Positions 1 to 14,000 of a DNA stretch of 64,000 nucleotides are shown one piece after another (position 1 is the first letter of the stretch; the number at the start of each line of letters is the position of its first letter). A program made the position numbers and the translations under genes. The DNA comes from Gavia stellata (taxonomy: Eukaryota > Chordata > Aves > Gaviiformes > Gaviidae): the NCBI RefSeq assembly GCF_030936135.1, contig NC_082598.1, positions 48,762,347-48,826,346 on the forward strand, given 5' to 3'. The notes below the pieces were generated by a model. It ran no database searches, was not told the origin of the DNA, and saw only the letters and a program-made list of their open reading frames with translations.

Positions 1-3000
1 TTATGGAAATACTGTCTAACTTTTGGAGAAAAAAACTTTGTACCAGGTCATTGGTTCAAGACAGATGGCCTCATAAACCTCTCAGCAATGTATAAAACCT
101 AAGGTTATATTTGACGGGTTCCAGGAACTGCATTTCACACAGATGACTGAGTGCTGCAGCAGAGAAGCAGAGGCCATTTACTGCCTAGTAAATGGGATGT
201 GAGCTGAATACACCCATCACCTGCACACGATGCAGGGTGAGACCGAAACGGAGAGTGACCCAGAGCTGCTGTCCCCAACGCTGTGCCACACCATGGCACG
301 CTGCTGATGGTGAGCTGCAGACCCGTGAACTCCTAGACTTCTTAAACCATTTTTTTGCCATTTTCTCACCTCCAAGGACTAAGTGCTGATGCTGAAGTGA
401 AAGCCCAGGGAAGCAGCACGCTTCATGGCACGCTACACAGCAGAGCCTGAATTTATATGCCTGGCCCTGTCTGGCTCTTCAAACATTCGTAGGCATCCCT
501 TCTCTATTATTAATGTACACGGTAAGAGCATCAGAATTCACATGACATATACTCATTTCCTGGCATTTTACAAGGGTACCCTGTTTATTTAAGTCGACAT
601 ATCTACAGCTGAAATATTTACTCATATCTAAGAGATAGATGAGCTACACAATGTTAAAAGTTTATCAGTCTTTTCCAGCTTCATATTATTTTGGACATGT
701 CAGTAAACAGGCTATCACCCCCAGTGCCTCCACTCATAGAAGTGTGGCAGAAGGCATGGTATAAATAAATATGGCTACCATACGGTACGTCGCTTTTGCC
801 ATTGCGAAGCAGGCACAATGAGCATTCTGTCGCCTGTCCGATTTGGAAACCTCTCGATTATTTAACAATGCCTGGTGTGCACTGGTTTTGCACATACAAA
901 ATAATCTCACACTATGAGACATCAGTCTATATTTTAAAAAAGAAATTGCACGCATATGCGAAAGGGAGGGAGAGAGATCTTTCCACATGTGAACAAATTA
1001 CTGCAAACAGGGCTACAAGGGGTACGCTTTAATTTGGGACAGGGAAGTGTGTGAGCGTTTTGCTAGTATTTCACTCACATAAGTGATTCTACTATTTTAA
1101 TGGAGAGAAATTATATAGTTGGAGCTCGCAACTTGTTTACTCATTGGTTTAGAAATTTTCTGGTGTTGCTATAGATCAGATGCAACTGGAAAGCATTAAT
1201 GATGTTACTATTTCCTTCTTTAAATGAACATAAAACTAGTACGTACCCCTGTCCAGTTGGTACCGCTCAACCACTTTTTTGTTTTCTTTTTTTTATATAT
1301 ATACTACTTGAATCCAGCAATCTTTCTAACGATCTCTCAATTTTGTTGCAGAATAATTCTTTGAAGTAACTTTTGTGCTGAAAATGTTTCTCAGCATGCA
1401 GTTACAGCCTCGCCAATACTAAGTTACAGGTGGGACTGGTGGCATTGCCCATTACTGATTTCATTTGACTCTTCCTTGTATTCCCTGCCTTTAGACGCTT
1501 ACAACTGCCCAGGCTGAAATCTCCCATGTTACAAATCCTCCTGAGGTTTAATTATTCAAAAAAATGCCTGGAGAACCTCTGAAAAAGTACAGCTTGCGGA
1601 TGCTCAGGGATACCCTGTCCCAGATTCACCTTGCTCTTGCTCAGCGATGCTGCCCACGCTAGGCACAGCTGGCATGCAACCAGACCATGCACCCGCACTG
1701 GTCTCCAGAAGCCTGGTCTCCTCCACCCTTCTGGTGCCTCTTGCTGGACTTGGGTGCTGAGAAGAAGGAATCCACCAGGCTTCAAAGCACAAGGGCACAG
1801 CTGGAAGGGGGAAGACAAGGAGGAAATATTTCCGGACAAGTAACCTGCAGGAAGAGGGTGGCAGGGAAGTAAAGCCAGGAAATTATGCACAGAAGTCTCT
1901 GTTCAAAACATGTTACTAAGGTTTCCCCAAAAACACTGCTGAGGAAATCCAGAATTAAAATCATCCACGCTATTTCATTTTAGACCTTGCAAGTAAATCT
2001 TCCAGGGACAGATGGGCCCTGAATGCCATTACCATGCAGTACATTTTTCTTTCTCTCAACACATAGGGCAGATGGCACTACCTAATGACCAGTGATAGCA
2101 AAATGTCTTGATCTTCACTGTCTACAGCACCGTTGGGCTTCTGCATCTGAGCAAGGAGAAGTGAGCAGAGGTCTGAGCAGGCTGAGAGAGCTCTCCGGAG
2201 ATGGGGACAGGCTGATTGCCATTGATCTTCTCAGGCATCTGCTGGCAGCAGAGAAATAGTGAACTCAGAAATCTCGCTGTTTTGCAAATCCTCAGGGTAG
2301 TTATGGGCCTTTCTCCCAGCCCTGACTCAACTCGCTGTTCTTCAGCTTGTTTTCATCCAGGTCTGTCTGTTCCATCTCCTTGGCCAGGCCCCTCAAGCCA
2401 CCCCAAGCCAGCAGTGCCCACCTGCTGGGTGCAGCCCTAAGGGTCCTGGGGGGGCATGGGCACGGCTCCCAACCCAGCCTGCGCTGAACACCCAATCTCC
2501 CCGTGTCTCCTCCCTGTCCACCCTACACTTACTCACACCCTCCCTGCCAAGGCACTCGCGGTCTCACCTGCCGCCTGGTTAGCCTTTGTTCTCCTGGGTT
2601 TCCTCCTTGCACAACAGTTTCCAGCTCCTGCGTACGCCAGTGGTGGGTGGGTGTCTGTGTGTGTGCTGCCATGGCTGAATACTTCTCGCAGAACACAGAA
2701 CGGAGAAGAACCGTCAGGACATGTATTTCTATCAAAGCGATGACTATATGAGTTATACACAGACTATGTTTCGCTCTTGCTTTGGCATCTATATCCTATG
2801 GCCACCAAGTTTTGCTCTTCCAGATGGTCCCTGTGTACATTTTTTTTTCATCTGGGAGATGCTCTCTCACTGATGGCCACATGAAAGATGGCAGACAACT
2901 AGACAACTGGGTGGAAATTCAGTGTGGGATCCCAGGGACACTCCAGAAGGCTTTGTGAGTTCAGAGTCATGAACGCCATAAATGCTAATGCAAGTGGTCC

Positions 3001-6000
3001 ACCAACACCATTTGAAGTAGTCACAAAAAACGATTTCCCCACGGTGGCTTGTGACTCATTATGTAGCCATAGCCATGCTAGGCAGAAGAGTGCTCTTGCA
3101 AGGCTGTACAAGCCTTGGTAGCAGTGGCATTTTTTGGATGAAATTGTGAGGAGTCCCTTGCTTAGAGAGGGTACCACCATCCTTCGCCTTTTTTTACCTA
3201 TGACTTTCCCCATTGTCTGTTTCTTTGTACACTGGACACTGTCAGACGCACACACTTTCATCTGCTGATTTTTAAGCACTCTTGTCTTTGAGACATCTTT
3301 CTTCTGTTTTAATCAGTAGAGACTTTACTGGATATAACTATGACCTGAAACCCTTATGTGCCTGCTAACATAGTTGGAAAAGGAACTTGAGTATCCTCAG
3401 TGGGGGGGGGGGCTAGTTTTAGCTTACTCTCCTCTCAGTGATTATCGAGCTATTTCACATTTGCCCACGATTCCGCTAAAATACTTGTAAATGCCCCTCC
3501 TCGTCCCCGAATTGCTTTGCCTTGCTTAGCTTTAACTAATCATGGCTTTTAACTCTCATTTTTTCCTGCTAGCAGTAACTTAGAGAATGTTCTTGTGTAG
3601 CTGCCACCTCTGTTTTCTATTTCCAGAACAGTTCATTTGTTAACCTCAAATTTTTTGAGCAGTCCCTTGTGAAGCCACATTGGCTTTCTTACTTGTTCTT
3701 TGCATATCTTTTTTCAGAGGAATTTTAATCTGTTGCACCCTAAATTCAGATTTCTTATTAGAATTCTCCAGCTTGTTTGCACACCCTTGGATCTGAGGTA
3801 CTTCTCACTGTATCCAGCCCATTAAGACCTTGATTTAACTAAGCAGTTAAGGATGTGCTTAATTTAAAGATTGTATATAATCCTATCCCTGTTCAACAGA
3901 ACACATATATCAACAGCTGTTCCAATGGGACAAAAGCACATGCTGAAAGTTACTGTAAATTTGTAAAAACTTCTATTCTTGAAATCAAATCTTCCAGTAC
4001 TACTGCAGCACCTTCTGGCTCCTAAACAGTTTTTCTCAATTAAACAAAAGGAGATTTGCAATACTCTTGTTGTTTTCATCCTTTCATTTTCATAGGACTT
4101 GTTACCTTCTGGGTTTTTAGGTCACTGCAGTTTTTTACATACTCTGGAGAGAAGTAACCGCATGTTTTACCATGTTGGGATGACAAGCCATCACGCTCTT
4201 GAAAAGCAAGAGACCCCTTATTCAAAGTAGGCAAAATAAAGCAGACTTTTTAGACGTCCAATTTCTGACCAGTAGGATTTGCATTTGTGGAGGAATCTGG
4301 AGAAATCAGCTGTGAAGGCTCAAGCTTACATCACTCCCTCCAGGGCTCAGGCTGAGAGGCTGCACAGAGCCCATATTCTCTCAGGCCAGGCTTTAGCTCG
4401 TCTCTCTAGTTAGGTGACATCTTACCTTCTTGCAGAATGTGACACCTGCCATGCACGCAGAAGCGTGTTTGCATGAGATGAAGGAGCTGGGAGGGGCTTC
4501 CCACTTCCATGTTCCCTGGGGTGATTTGTCCCTTTCTCATCATAAGCGTCAAAGGAACCATCCTGGAAGAGCAAAGTTGTGATTCAGTAGTATAGTACTG
4601 TCCTGGTGAATTTTTGTTTTCACACCAAGCTTCTAAAAATAGTCATTTTTGCTCTAGTAGTCAAATGTAAATTGAAAAGAAATGGAAAGGAAATGACATG
4701 ACCGAGCAGCAAATCTTCTTTTTACCAGTCAGCTTTGCATTATAAATTAAAGCTGACAAAGATAATGCTTAAAAACTTTGCACCTTGAGGCAATCAAGTA
4801 ACTCAGCGTCCCCGCAGTCAATCAGATGCAGTACTTACAGCTTCACTCACTGTCTCCTAAGAAATATGTTGCTTTGCTTCTTGGCTAAACTGTTGACTTG
4901 GGGTGGAACATGATTTCCGGGCAAAAGGCAGAACAGAGCACAGACCTGTTTGATTCCTGGCTTGGTGTCTTCTCGTTGGCTTAAACAAAGTTTCAATTTA
5001 AAGTTATTTGGGGTTGTCTTTTTTTTTTTTTTTTTTTTTTTTGTAGGTTTGCCTCTTGTTTCAGTATTATCTGTTAAAAATACTGTGCAGCTTGATGATA
5101 TCACCCACACCCCAACAGCACTTTAGCACTTTATCACTTACTCCCTTTCAAGCAGAAGAGGAATTTTTCTTGGTGTTAATGGAAGTGCAGTCAAGGGCTG
5201 TGCAGGACCTCTCTGAGAAAAGAAGCACATACCATGAGCTGAGGTTAGTTTAAATCAGGTTTGGGGCCTTTTTTGAAACAAAAAATAAAAGATTTTATTA
5301 ACATAGGAAATGATACAGAAGAATCTGCAGGCGACAAAGCACAGTAATAATCCCTCAGATGGTACAATTACCCAGACAACTGGAAAAACTTGCAATTATA
5401 CAAATAAGGTATAGCATTGTGAAGCTGATAGCAACGTAGGAAGTTACAGAAAGGTATTGCTCTTCTAGGGAATAAAGGGTGAACATGTTGCAATCAGCAG
5501 CCAAACTTGGATAACATGATATCTAACATATTAAATAAAGATGTTTAGTGTTTCTTCATAACAAAGTAGAGGAGTCATAAATCACAGAGTACTGATTCCT
5601 TTGGGTACCACAATTCTACAAGTTTGAAGACAAAGAATATATCAAGTTTCATTCCCACTCTCATTATAATCTCCACGTAGTAACCTTGAGGTCGGAGAGA
5701 GAGGCAAGAGCCTATGGAGGTATGCCTTCAATGAAGGAGAAGTGATTTTGCTTTGGATTGCTTGGATTTCTTAAAAGAAGAATCTGCTGCCTGAGTAATC
5801 GGGAGCATTTTGCCTTGTAGGGCTGAAATAACAGAAAAATTGGTAATACATTAAGTAATTTGAAGATTATTTTGTAACCAAGACTGCCCTTCAAATTTAT
5901 CCACTTTCCCTATCAAATGTTCCCTTCCAAGAACTAATTACTGAGTCATTCTCTTCCTGTGTCATGTAAGCACTGTTTCTTTCCATCTTCAGGGTTTTTT

Positions 6001-6195
6001 TGTGTTTGCACAAAATATTCCTGTTTCTCCACACTAACACACTTTAGCTAATAAAAAAAACAAACATAGAAGAGACAATACAAAGTGACCAGACATCTTG
6101 CGTCAGAGGAGAATTAGCAAACTCTAATAACTGTCTGGGCATTTATTTGCTATCATTTACCTGATCATTTCAAAGTACTTTTGAGCCATTAAAAC
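1..6195. other. Intergenic DNA, no gene seen
   Basis: AT-rich noncoding sequence. The longest open frames (126 codons at 2899-3279 minus, 112 at 1552-1890 minus) have no recognisable domain or codon pattern. It contains an eleven-G run at 3402-3412 and the T24 run. Confidence 0.7.
5019..5042 (+). repeat. Poly-T run (24 bases)
   Basis: An uninterrupted run of 24 T residues may be the poly-A tail of an old minus-strand retrocopy or a simple homopolymer. No recognisable gene or SINE body is seen to its left. Confidence 0.9.
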
Positions 6196-6364
6196 TTTAC
6201 AACATCCCACGAGGTTGGTGTTTTTAACCTTCTTTCACAGACAGTAAAAATGATACAGAAATAGCTTAGCTCCCGTGCTGTAGGTCATACGGGCAGTAAC
6301 AGAGAGGGGCCATAAACAAGCTGACAAGGCTGTAATGTTCCAGCCACTAGACAACACCACCTCC
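6196..6364 (-). mobile_element. MIR-like ancient SINE (reverse orientation)
   Basis: The order of motifs follows the reverse complement of the MIR consensus as I remember it: CAACATCCCACGAGGT, then TTTCACAGACAGTAAAAATG, then TAGGTCATACGGGCAGTAAC, then CCACTAGACAACACCACCTCC at the tRNA-like head. Divergence is high, as expected for a SINE predating birds and mammals. Confidence 0.55.
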
Positions 6365-9300
6365 TTCTGGAACTGAAAGTCAGTAACACGGCTGTCCGAT
6401 GCAGGGGAAAAAAAAAATCACTGCAAATTCTTGAAAACGATTACAAGGCAGGCTTCCCTAAAAACTGGAGAGCGAAAGGTGAATTATAAAATTCACCTTA
6501 TGAATCACATAGTGCATATTTCTCCATTAAAATAAAAACAATCAGGTGTTTAGATAGCGTTCTAAATAGAGAGGGACACATGAAAGAAGTGTCTGCAACT
6601 TGGTCCCTGCAACTCCCAGGAGCTGTGAGGGTACAAAGTGCCTGCGTTTGCAGCGAGATCAATGGGACCACCAAGAAACTGGGTGGGAAAGCTGCATTGT
6701 GTAGGCACATGAGCAAGCTTTCACGGGCTGTTCTATCTTGGGTCCACAGCAAAGCTGCATGCAGCACTGGCTCGTTTACCTGCTTGCTGGTTGGGTTTTG
6801 CAGCAAGGGTTTTACCCTGAACTAGGCAGTTCAGAGGTAGGTATGCTGCTGTACGTATGCTGTACATATAGCCACCCCATCTGAGACTGCTTCTGAAGTT
6901 TCAGCCCTATGGGGAGAAGACTATCCAAGCAGATTGCATCCAGCACCCAGGATGGATGGAGCTGAGATCATTACAGTGCCGTTATGACCACAGCAGACGC
7001 TGAAAGGAGTCCAGGCTGTTATTGCATAAGACTTGAGCACTTTCCTGGCAGTGACTGTGAAGTATATGAAAATGTTGAAACTGAATTTATTCTCAGTTTC
7101 AACATCATCTCTCAGAAAGAGTCAACCAGCAATGGAATTTCAAGGGGGAAAAGCTCCTATAAAACTAATGGCTTTTTACTCTCTCTCTGTCAGCAGATGA
7201 TTAATTCCTGGTGCTGGAGGTGCATCTGAGCGACTTAGAATGGAGTTCTGGAAGTCATGAAGAAGCAAGAGAGGTTTCGACCAAGGTTTAATCATTCTAT
7301 TCTCAGCCCTTGCTCAGTCCAAAGCTCAGCTGATTAGAAGCCAGCAAGAACTTTCCCTTGAAAAAGGCAAAGGAAAACGTCAAGATAATCTTGGTTTGCA
7401 ACTTGGGATCTCACATTAACAAGAAACTAAAACAACACAGATTAAAAGTAATATTTTTTTTTTCATAGTCAGATGCCTGATGTTCAGCACCTAAATCTGT
7501 TTTTTGAAATTTGTGTGTCTACTCCCAAAGTCAGTATAAATTGGCTGACTGGGGCCTCTGAAATGTATGCCGCATTGGCTGACACATTAATTTGAAATCG
7601 TGAGTTTAATTACAGTGACCCAAGTTAAAAAACTTTCTCTAAGTGACTCACCAGTGATTACAGAAAAAACAATTCCTACATCTCCTCTCTCCTCATTGGA
7701 ATGTTCTAAACAGAAGAGCATGCACACCTACACCCCCTCAACCCGTCAAGTCACAGCAACTGCACCACTTCTGGAAATACATTCCCCAGCCTAACACGAA
7801 CTTGTGGTAGTCACTGCAAAGTAGGTCTCAACAGTCTAGAGCAGAACAATGGAGAAAGAAGCTGATTTGAAAATACTTCCTGAGCAACGATTTATAAAAA
7901 GTACCTTCTAAAAACCTCCTGTGCTAGAGCTGAGAATACAGAGATGAAAACATATAATACTTTATCATCATTCTCTATAGCTTTAAAAAGTATTAAGTAT
8001 ACAATATAGATCCAGCATGTATACATCTAGATTAGATTATTGTAATTTTTTATATTTAAATATTTTTATCATTTTTTATCAAGCTCCCCTCCAAACATCT
8101 GGAAATTTTAATTTAAAAAAAAAAAAATCAGTCTTTTTAGCAAGTGGTAGAACAGCCAAAGCTCTCTTGCCAATGAAAACATTCCCACATACTGATTTCA
8201 CTTTTTCCAAAATTTCATAAATATTTTTGAAAAATCCTCATGATCTTTTTTTTCCCTGAAATGGAAAAGTTTGGTTCAAGCAGCGCTGCCATTACAGACA
8301 GAGAAAGAAAGTCCTGTTACTGAAGGAGATATTCAACAGTTTTCATATGCATTAACCATTCTTTTTCTGCATTGCCCTTCATCTGACCCATACTTTTGAC
8401 TTCTGCAGTAGAAAAAACAGGTGTACCTCAGAACAAATTGCCTGATGCACCTCTGGAGTAGTTGTAGCCAACATATAGTCTTTACATGGAACTTGGTTGA
8501 CATGCTATGGAAAAAATTGCTTGGGATCACCTAATTAAAGACCGTTTAATAATGCAAGCAACCTTTACTCAGTGTATGAGGTTGCATTAGGATGGCTCAT
8601 CGAAGAAATCTGTACTGAAGTCTTCATTTCCTTCACCTTGCCCCTCGTGTTGCTATATTTAGTCCCATCTCTGTCATGCCATCCGGAAGGCCCATCCATT
8701 TTCCCCAGGATGGTATTTCAATCTTTCCCTCGGCAGACAACGACTCCCAACTGGTTTGTTCAGACCGTGCTTTTAGCATGCTGTGACTTCTGGTGACAAA
8801 GTTATCAATGGCATGATTAAATGGTGCAATAGCACGATAAAACGCTTTCCAGATGGCGCAGGAGGAATGCCACGGCTCTCTTCCTCCAGCTCAACCCTTG
8901 CCCTTTCAGGCGGCAGCTCTGTGGCCACTTCTTTAACCTGTTCCTTACCACTTGACAGTCTGCCTACAAATCCCCATCCCTCTTAGGTTATTTCAGTCTC
9001 CCACACAGCTCCGTGGCACTGAAGCCCTGCTAGATTAAATCTCTACATTTTACTTCTTTTGAAGAGGAATTATCTTGTCAATGAGAAATATCAGTTAACC
9101 TGGTACAATTTACCTTTGAAAAACTCCTGTTGCTTTTATTTTTTCCATTTTCTACTTGCCTTTCTAACTCTGTCCTCTATTGTTTCAAATCCTTGCATGC
9201 TACTGAGGTGACATTAATGAGCTGCCCAGATTATTTTTCCCTTCCTTCAACAGAGGGTGTTACAGGCATTATCCCCCAATCATAAAGTGCTACCTTTGAG

Positions 9301-11014
9301 TTCATAGATTATTAAAAATCCTTTCTACCAGACTTGCAATTTCCTCTGCCAGATCTTGGACTATTATGAGATGGACATTATCCAGCCACTCTTCCATTGC
9401 AAACACATTCATTTGCACTTCTATTGTTACTCCTGGCTACCTTCATCCCCATAGTCTACCTTACAAAATATAGCCTCATTATAAAACAAAAGAAAAGTAT
9501 TCTTTAGTTTGAAGTCATATTTGGACTAACTTTATCTTCATTCTCTCGTTATTTGATTGGGGGGAAGAGGGGATTTTTTTTTGATCCCGCTTCTAACTAG
9601 GGTGAAGAAGTATACAAATTTTGGAAACAGTCATGTCTCCAGTGACAGATCTCAACACATGCCTTTAAAGAGTTCAGATAAGCCATTGATAGCATTGTGT
9701 TATGTGCCAGGAAGGTCCTAGTACTTACAAATACTCAAATTTGAAGCTTCTTTGCCCTGGAATTGTACTGGCCGATATAGTGGTAATCATCTAAAACCAA
9801 CATTTGGTCCAAAAGAGAAAGGAAAACCATTCTGACATTGATTTCAGCTTCCAATATATTTGTCATTTTGAGTATCAATGTCAGCAAAGACTGACCAGAA
9901 ATTGTTTCAATTACTATCTTACCTTATGTGCTGCAGCGTCCCCCGAAGAGCTCCATCCAAGTAGAACAGCCCTGTCTGGGGCTGACGTGCCTGGGCCAAA
10001 CCCGATGTTTCTGCAGAGCACTCCCTCACCTTCCGGCTCACCTGGAGCACACCCTACACTTCCTGCAACCGGTATAGTGCAAGCCCACCCATCTCCCAGC
10101 AGAAAAAACAAGTGCACACAGCGAATATAGGAAAAGTAGGGAGAGTTTAAGGATTATTTTATGTTTCTCCCAGGGAGAGCCATAGGTGGCTATTCATTAA
10201 ATCCCCAAAACCCTCTTCCAAGTACTTCTGGCTTGAATGTGTAGGGAAGATCCTCTCTTCTCTGTCTCAAGCTCCTTCCATCTTCACCATGCCAAAACCC
10301 CAGATCAAACCTCATTTAAGCAATATACAAGGAGCATTTTCAATCTACTTAATATGTGTAATCAAATAGTCACTGCTCAGTATATTCCAGAGTTTGGGAA
10401 TGCTTATGAAGCTGCCACAGAACTTTCAGTGCACTGCAGAGCTGTGCTTTCTACTGCTAAAGAAACTGGAGGTTCTTGCCATAAAATTGAGGTCCAGTGT
10501 GTCACAGAGTGCACATTGTTTTGTCTAATTTGAACCTGGAAACAATTTCTATGCTTTTTTCAGAACTGGTGAGTAACCATTGAGCGACCAGATTCATGTC
10601 TCCATGTTAGTACTGAAAGGGATTTTCACAGGGAGTTTGACCTTCTAAGAACCATCTGCCCCATGATGCCATCTCCTCTCCTAATTTTCACATATTAAAT
10701 TTCATTAAAGAACAGCTGAAATGCAGGACACTTTTTTCCTCACATCACCCCTCTGAGGAAACCTTTGCTTTGAGCTTCCATGAGGATTTTATGAAAGACT
10801 GAGAGAGCAAGACGTCCCCATGACAACCTCTGTCAGACACTGGTCAAAATGGTATATTTTCATCCAGTGCCCATAATGTTTTATATTTAAACTAAACAGT
10901 GGCATGATCGTGTTCCCAGGTGCTACATGCTGAAGCAGAGCTGGCAGCAGACCTCTGCATCAGGATGCCCTTGGTACAAGGCACGTGGGAATGCTCCTGG
11001 GCTTCTGAGGGCTT
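6365..11014. other. Intergenic DNA, no gene seen
   Basis: Nothing recognisable apart from an A13 run at 8115-8127 and general AT richness. Frames are at most about 110 codons and look random. Confidence 0.7.
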
Positions 11015-11096
11015 TAACAACATACGGACATGGGAAATGCCCTCTGAGGCCAGACCGGCCATCCACCTAGTCCTATAATCTATCTGTGACAGTGGC
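11015..11096 (+). mobile_element. Ancient CR1/L3-type LINE 3' fragment
   Basis: The segment TAACAACATACGGACATGGG, followed by GGCCAGACCGGCCATCCACC, TAGTCCTATAATC and TGACAGTGGC, follows the order of a repeat end common in turtles and crocodilians (TAAGAACATAAGAA, then GGTCCATCTAGTCCAGTATCC, then TGACAGTGGCC). It is too short and diverged to name a subfamily. Confidence 0.6.
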
Positions 11097-14000
11097 TTGT
11101 TGTAAGTAAGTGTGTACAAATATGAATGCACTAATATATCTGGCAGAGCTTACTCAATTCCTGTTGTTGCAATCATTGCAACAGAGCATTCTTTTTGGAT
11201 TCGTAACGTACACCTTTATATCATGATCTGTACAATCCTAATGACCAAACAAAACAAACTTGGTCAGTTTAATCCCTTGAGCTGTCCTCAAAGAGTCTTT
11301 CTGATTGCAAACAACGAGCAGGCAGCACCTCTTCATTAGGAAAAAGAGAAAGAAGTAATAAATGAGCATATAAAACCCATGAGCTAAACTGGCTTATTAA
11401 AATGTATTAGGCCTGGCTAGCAGATGTTATCGAGTAGAGCCAGGAAAATGGCTCTAAGTGGGCATGAAGGGAGTCTATTTTGCTAGTCATCTTTGAAAGG
11501 GCGAGAAACCCACTGGAGTAAACTGTATGGAAAGGAAGAGGGAGGTCCCCACACACCTGGAAATCTTCTGGGGCTGCACAGCACAGCTGTGGCCAGCCTG
11601 AGGCCTCTCGGAAAGAGAATGCCCTGAAGACTTCTCCTGCTGTGGTGCACCCCATCTCCCCTCGCCAACACCTCTCCTGGGGGTGCAGGCAGGACCACAG
11701 TAGAGCCCCAGCTGTCAGTCGGAGACATCAATGGGGTTGTGAGCCAACCTAACAACAACAGCCACCAGGCAACACAGGAGTATATCCAAATCAAAACTTT
11801 TTTCTTTTTTTTTTTTCTGTCAGTCCCTTTTTTTTGTGAAATACTGGTAATTTCCAGAGAAAGCAGCCAGTTTTTTGGGGGTAGGTGTCTGGCTGAAAAT
11901 GAAATACTTTGTCAAAAAGGTTTAGTGAAGAATACTTGACCAGACCTTCTTCCAATTTCCTGCTCAGAAAAGCCTGTACTGGCCTGTGGTCCCTCTCTTC
12001 TTGCCCCTGGACACACAGATGCTGCCAGTAACTTGTGACTTGGAGGGAGCTACCTCTCACACTGCTTTCTAGCTTTGGTCTTGTCAGCAGAGAGGGAAGG
12101 AGAGATGGAAAGGGAGATAGTACTCAAGGAAGACAGAATCCTTAGAAACAACAAATACTGAACACAGACAGACAACTTAGAAGTGAAATACTATAAAATG
12201 ATATTGTCAGATGTTCTCAAAAATGGCCTACAGTGGAGAACTGGCTAGTCACACAGAGCTGGCTCTCCCTAATCCCAGTTATTAAACTGTTATGAAGCTA
12301 AAATTGCATGAAATAGTTTCCTAACTTTACTTTTCCATGTATTTAATAACTATCCACACCACAAGGGTGTTTCACAACTGCAAAATGGGAAGAGGAGATA
12401 TACACAAGACACTCTGTATTAAAATGTGATCCATGCTATGAAAAACAAATGAGAACCCTGGATCTGACCTAACTGTGAAGTAATTTCGAGTGATAATAAG
12501 ATACCAATGATGAATTTGTTAAATCTGGAGTACATGTGGAACTCATCTGAAGCATACAGCCGAAAAATAAATACACTAATTTCAAAAGTGATGCAACATG
12601 ACATTTTGTCCATAAGCAACTAGCTGAGGACAGTCTAGCCTGCAATTACATTTTTGTAGACATGAATTTGGTAAATTTTTTAATGCATGTTAATATTTTT
12701 TGTTTGCATAATAGTTCAGCAAGACAACGTTCTCCTCCTCAATTTAGAGATACCAGAAGTCACCCTGCATGGTACAGCAACAGGTCTACCAGCCATAGAA
12801 TATACATACACACAGTGTATTAGTCTTTTAGCTCAGAAGAAAACCAAATACCAAAGTCTGGTTTCATATACATCACAATTATTTTTAATTGATCATGCAT
12901 TGTTAATACCAGCATGTTCTGAAAATGGCTTATTGTAACCGTGTTGTCAGTATGTCCATATCAGGACCAAAGAAGTTAATCTTCTGAAATCTTTTCCAGC
13001 ATGACATTTCTATGATTTCATCCCACCAAGTATGTGCTGCCTTGTTCTGAATCAAGCTCCAATGTGCCCAGACTGTCCTTCCTAGATTCTGTATAATCTC
13101 TTCTTGAAAGACCTCAGTGACAGGAATTCGGCTACTTCCCAACAAAGTCTGTTCAGAAATCTAAGCCTTCTGGATCTGTCTACAGAGTATCTCTGTTCTC
13201 CATCTACTACGTATTTTGTATTTATTGTTCTTTGTAGTTCCTCACAATTTTCATTACGGGCATTTATGGACAAGATTTTGTGATAATTTATCCCATTCTT
13301 ATACACCGATTTCTGCTTGTTCACTGGATAAGGAACTTAAGTCTCTAAGATGGATTTCTTTTTTCTGTTCCCAGTGCTAGGAGCTTACAAGTCAGGTGTA
13401 GAGATGCTGAGAACTGAAGGACTGCTGGATCTGGATGTAAATACATCTAGTCAATGAGACTCATCTACATATAAACCTGTTTCAGAAGAAGGTACAGCTT
13501 GAAATGAAAATAGGAATAATTCTATCATAACTCTATGTTTAGACAAGCCTTTAGTGGCTAAAATAGCATATCACTTTGCATTGGTTAGCTTTCAAAAAAG
13601 GAAAAATAAATGCATCCTCCTCCTCATGAACAGTATAATTTACTGTCAGGCTGCTTGCTGCCAGTTTTGTTTCTAAGAGGTTTTGACTTTACATAACTCA
13701 AGAACATTTGCCCACTTAACAGAGACTTTATTTATTTTCACTGTACAGCAAACAGTTGAAATATGTGAATATTGCCATATGATATAGATAATGTCAAAAA
13801 TCAAAGCATTTTCTATTCCTTATTTTTTGCTCCATCTCCAGAGCATCACTTCTTTTCTTTCCCATAGCCTAATACTAAAGTCTAAAGTCCAGGTAACAGT
13901 ACTTTTATGCCAAACACTGATAATTTATCCATAACGGGGGAGGGACAGAGATTTACCAAGGAGACAGATGACTAGTGACCCCAAAGTACTGTGACAATGA

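Noticed and set aside
5019..5042. Poly-T as the tail of a processed pseudogene
   Set aside because: No recognisable gene-derived or SINE-like body and no flanking duplication are visible next to it.
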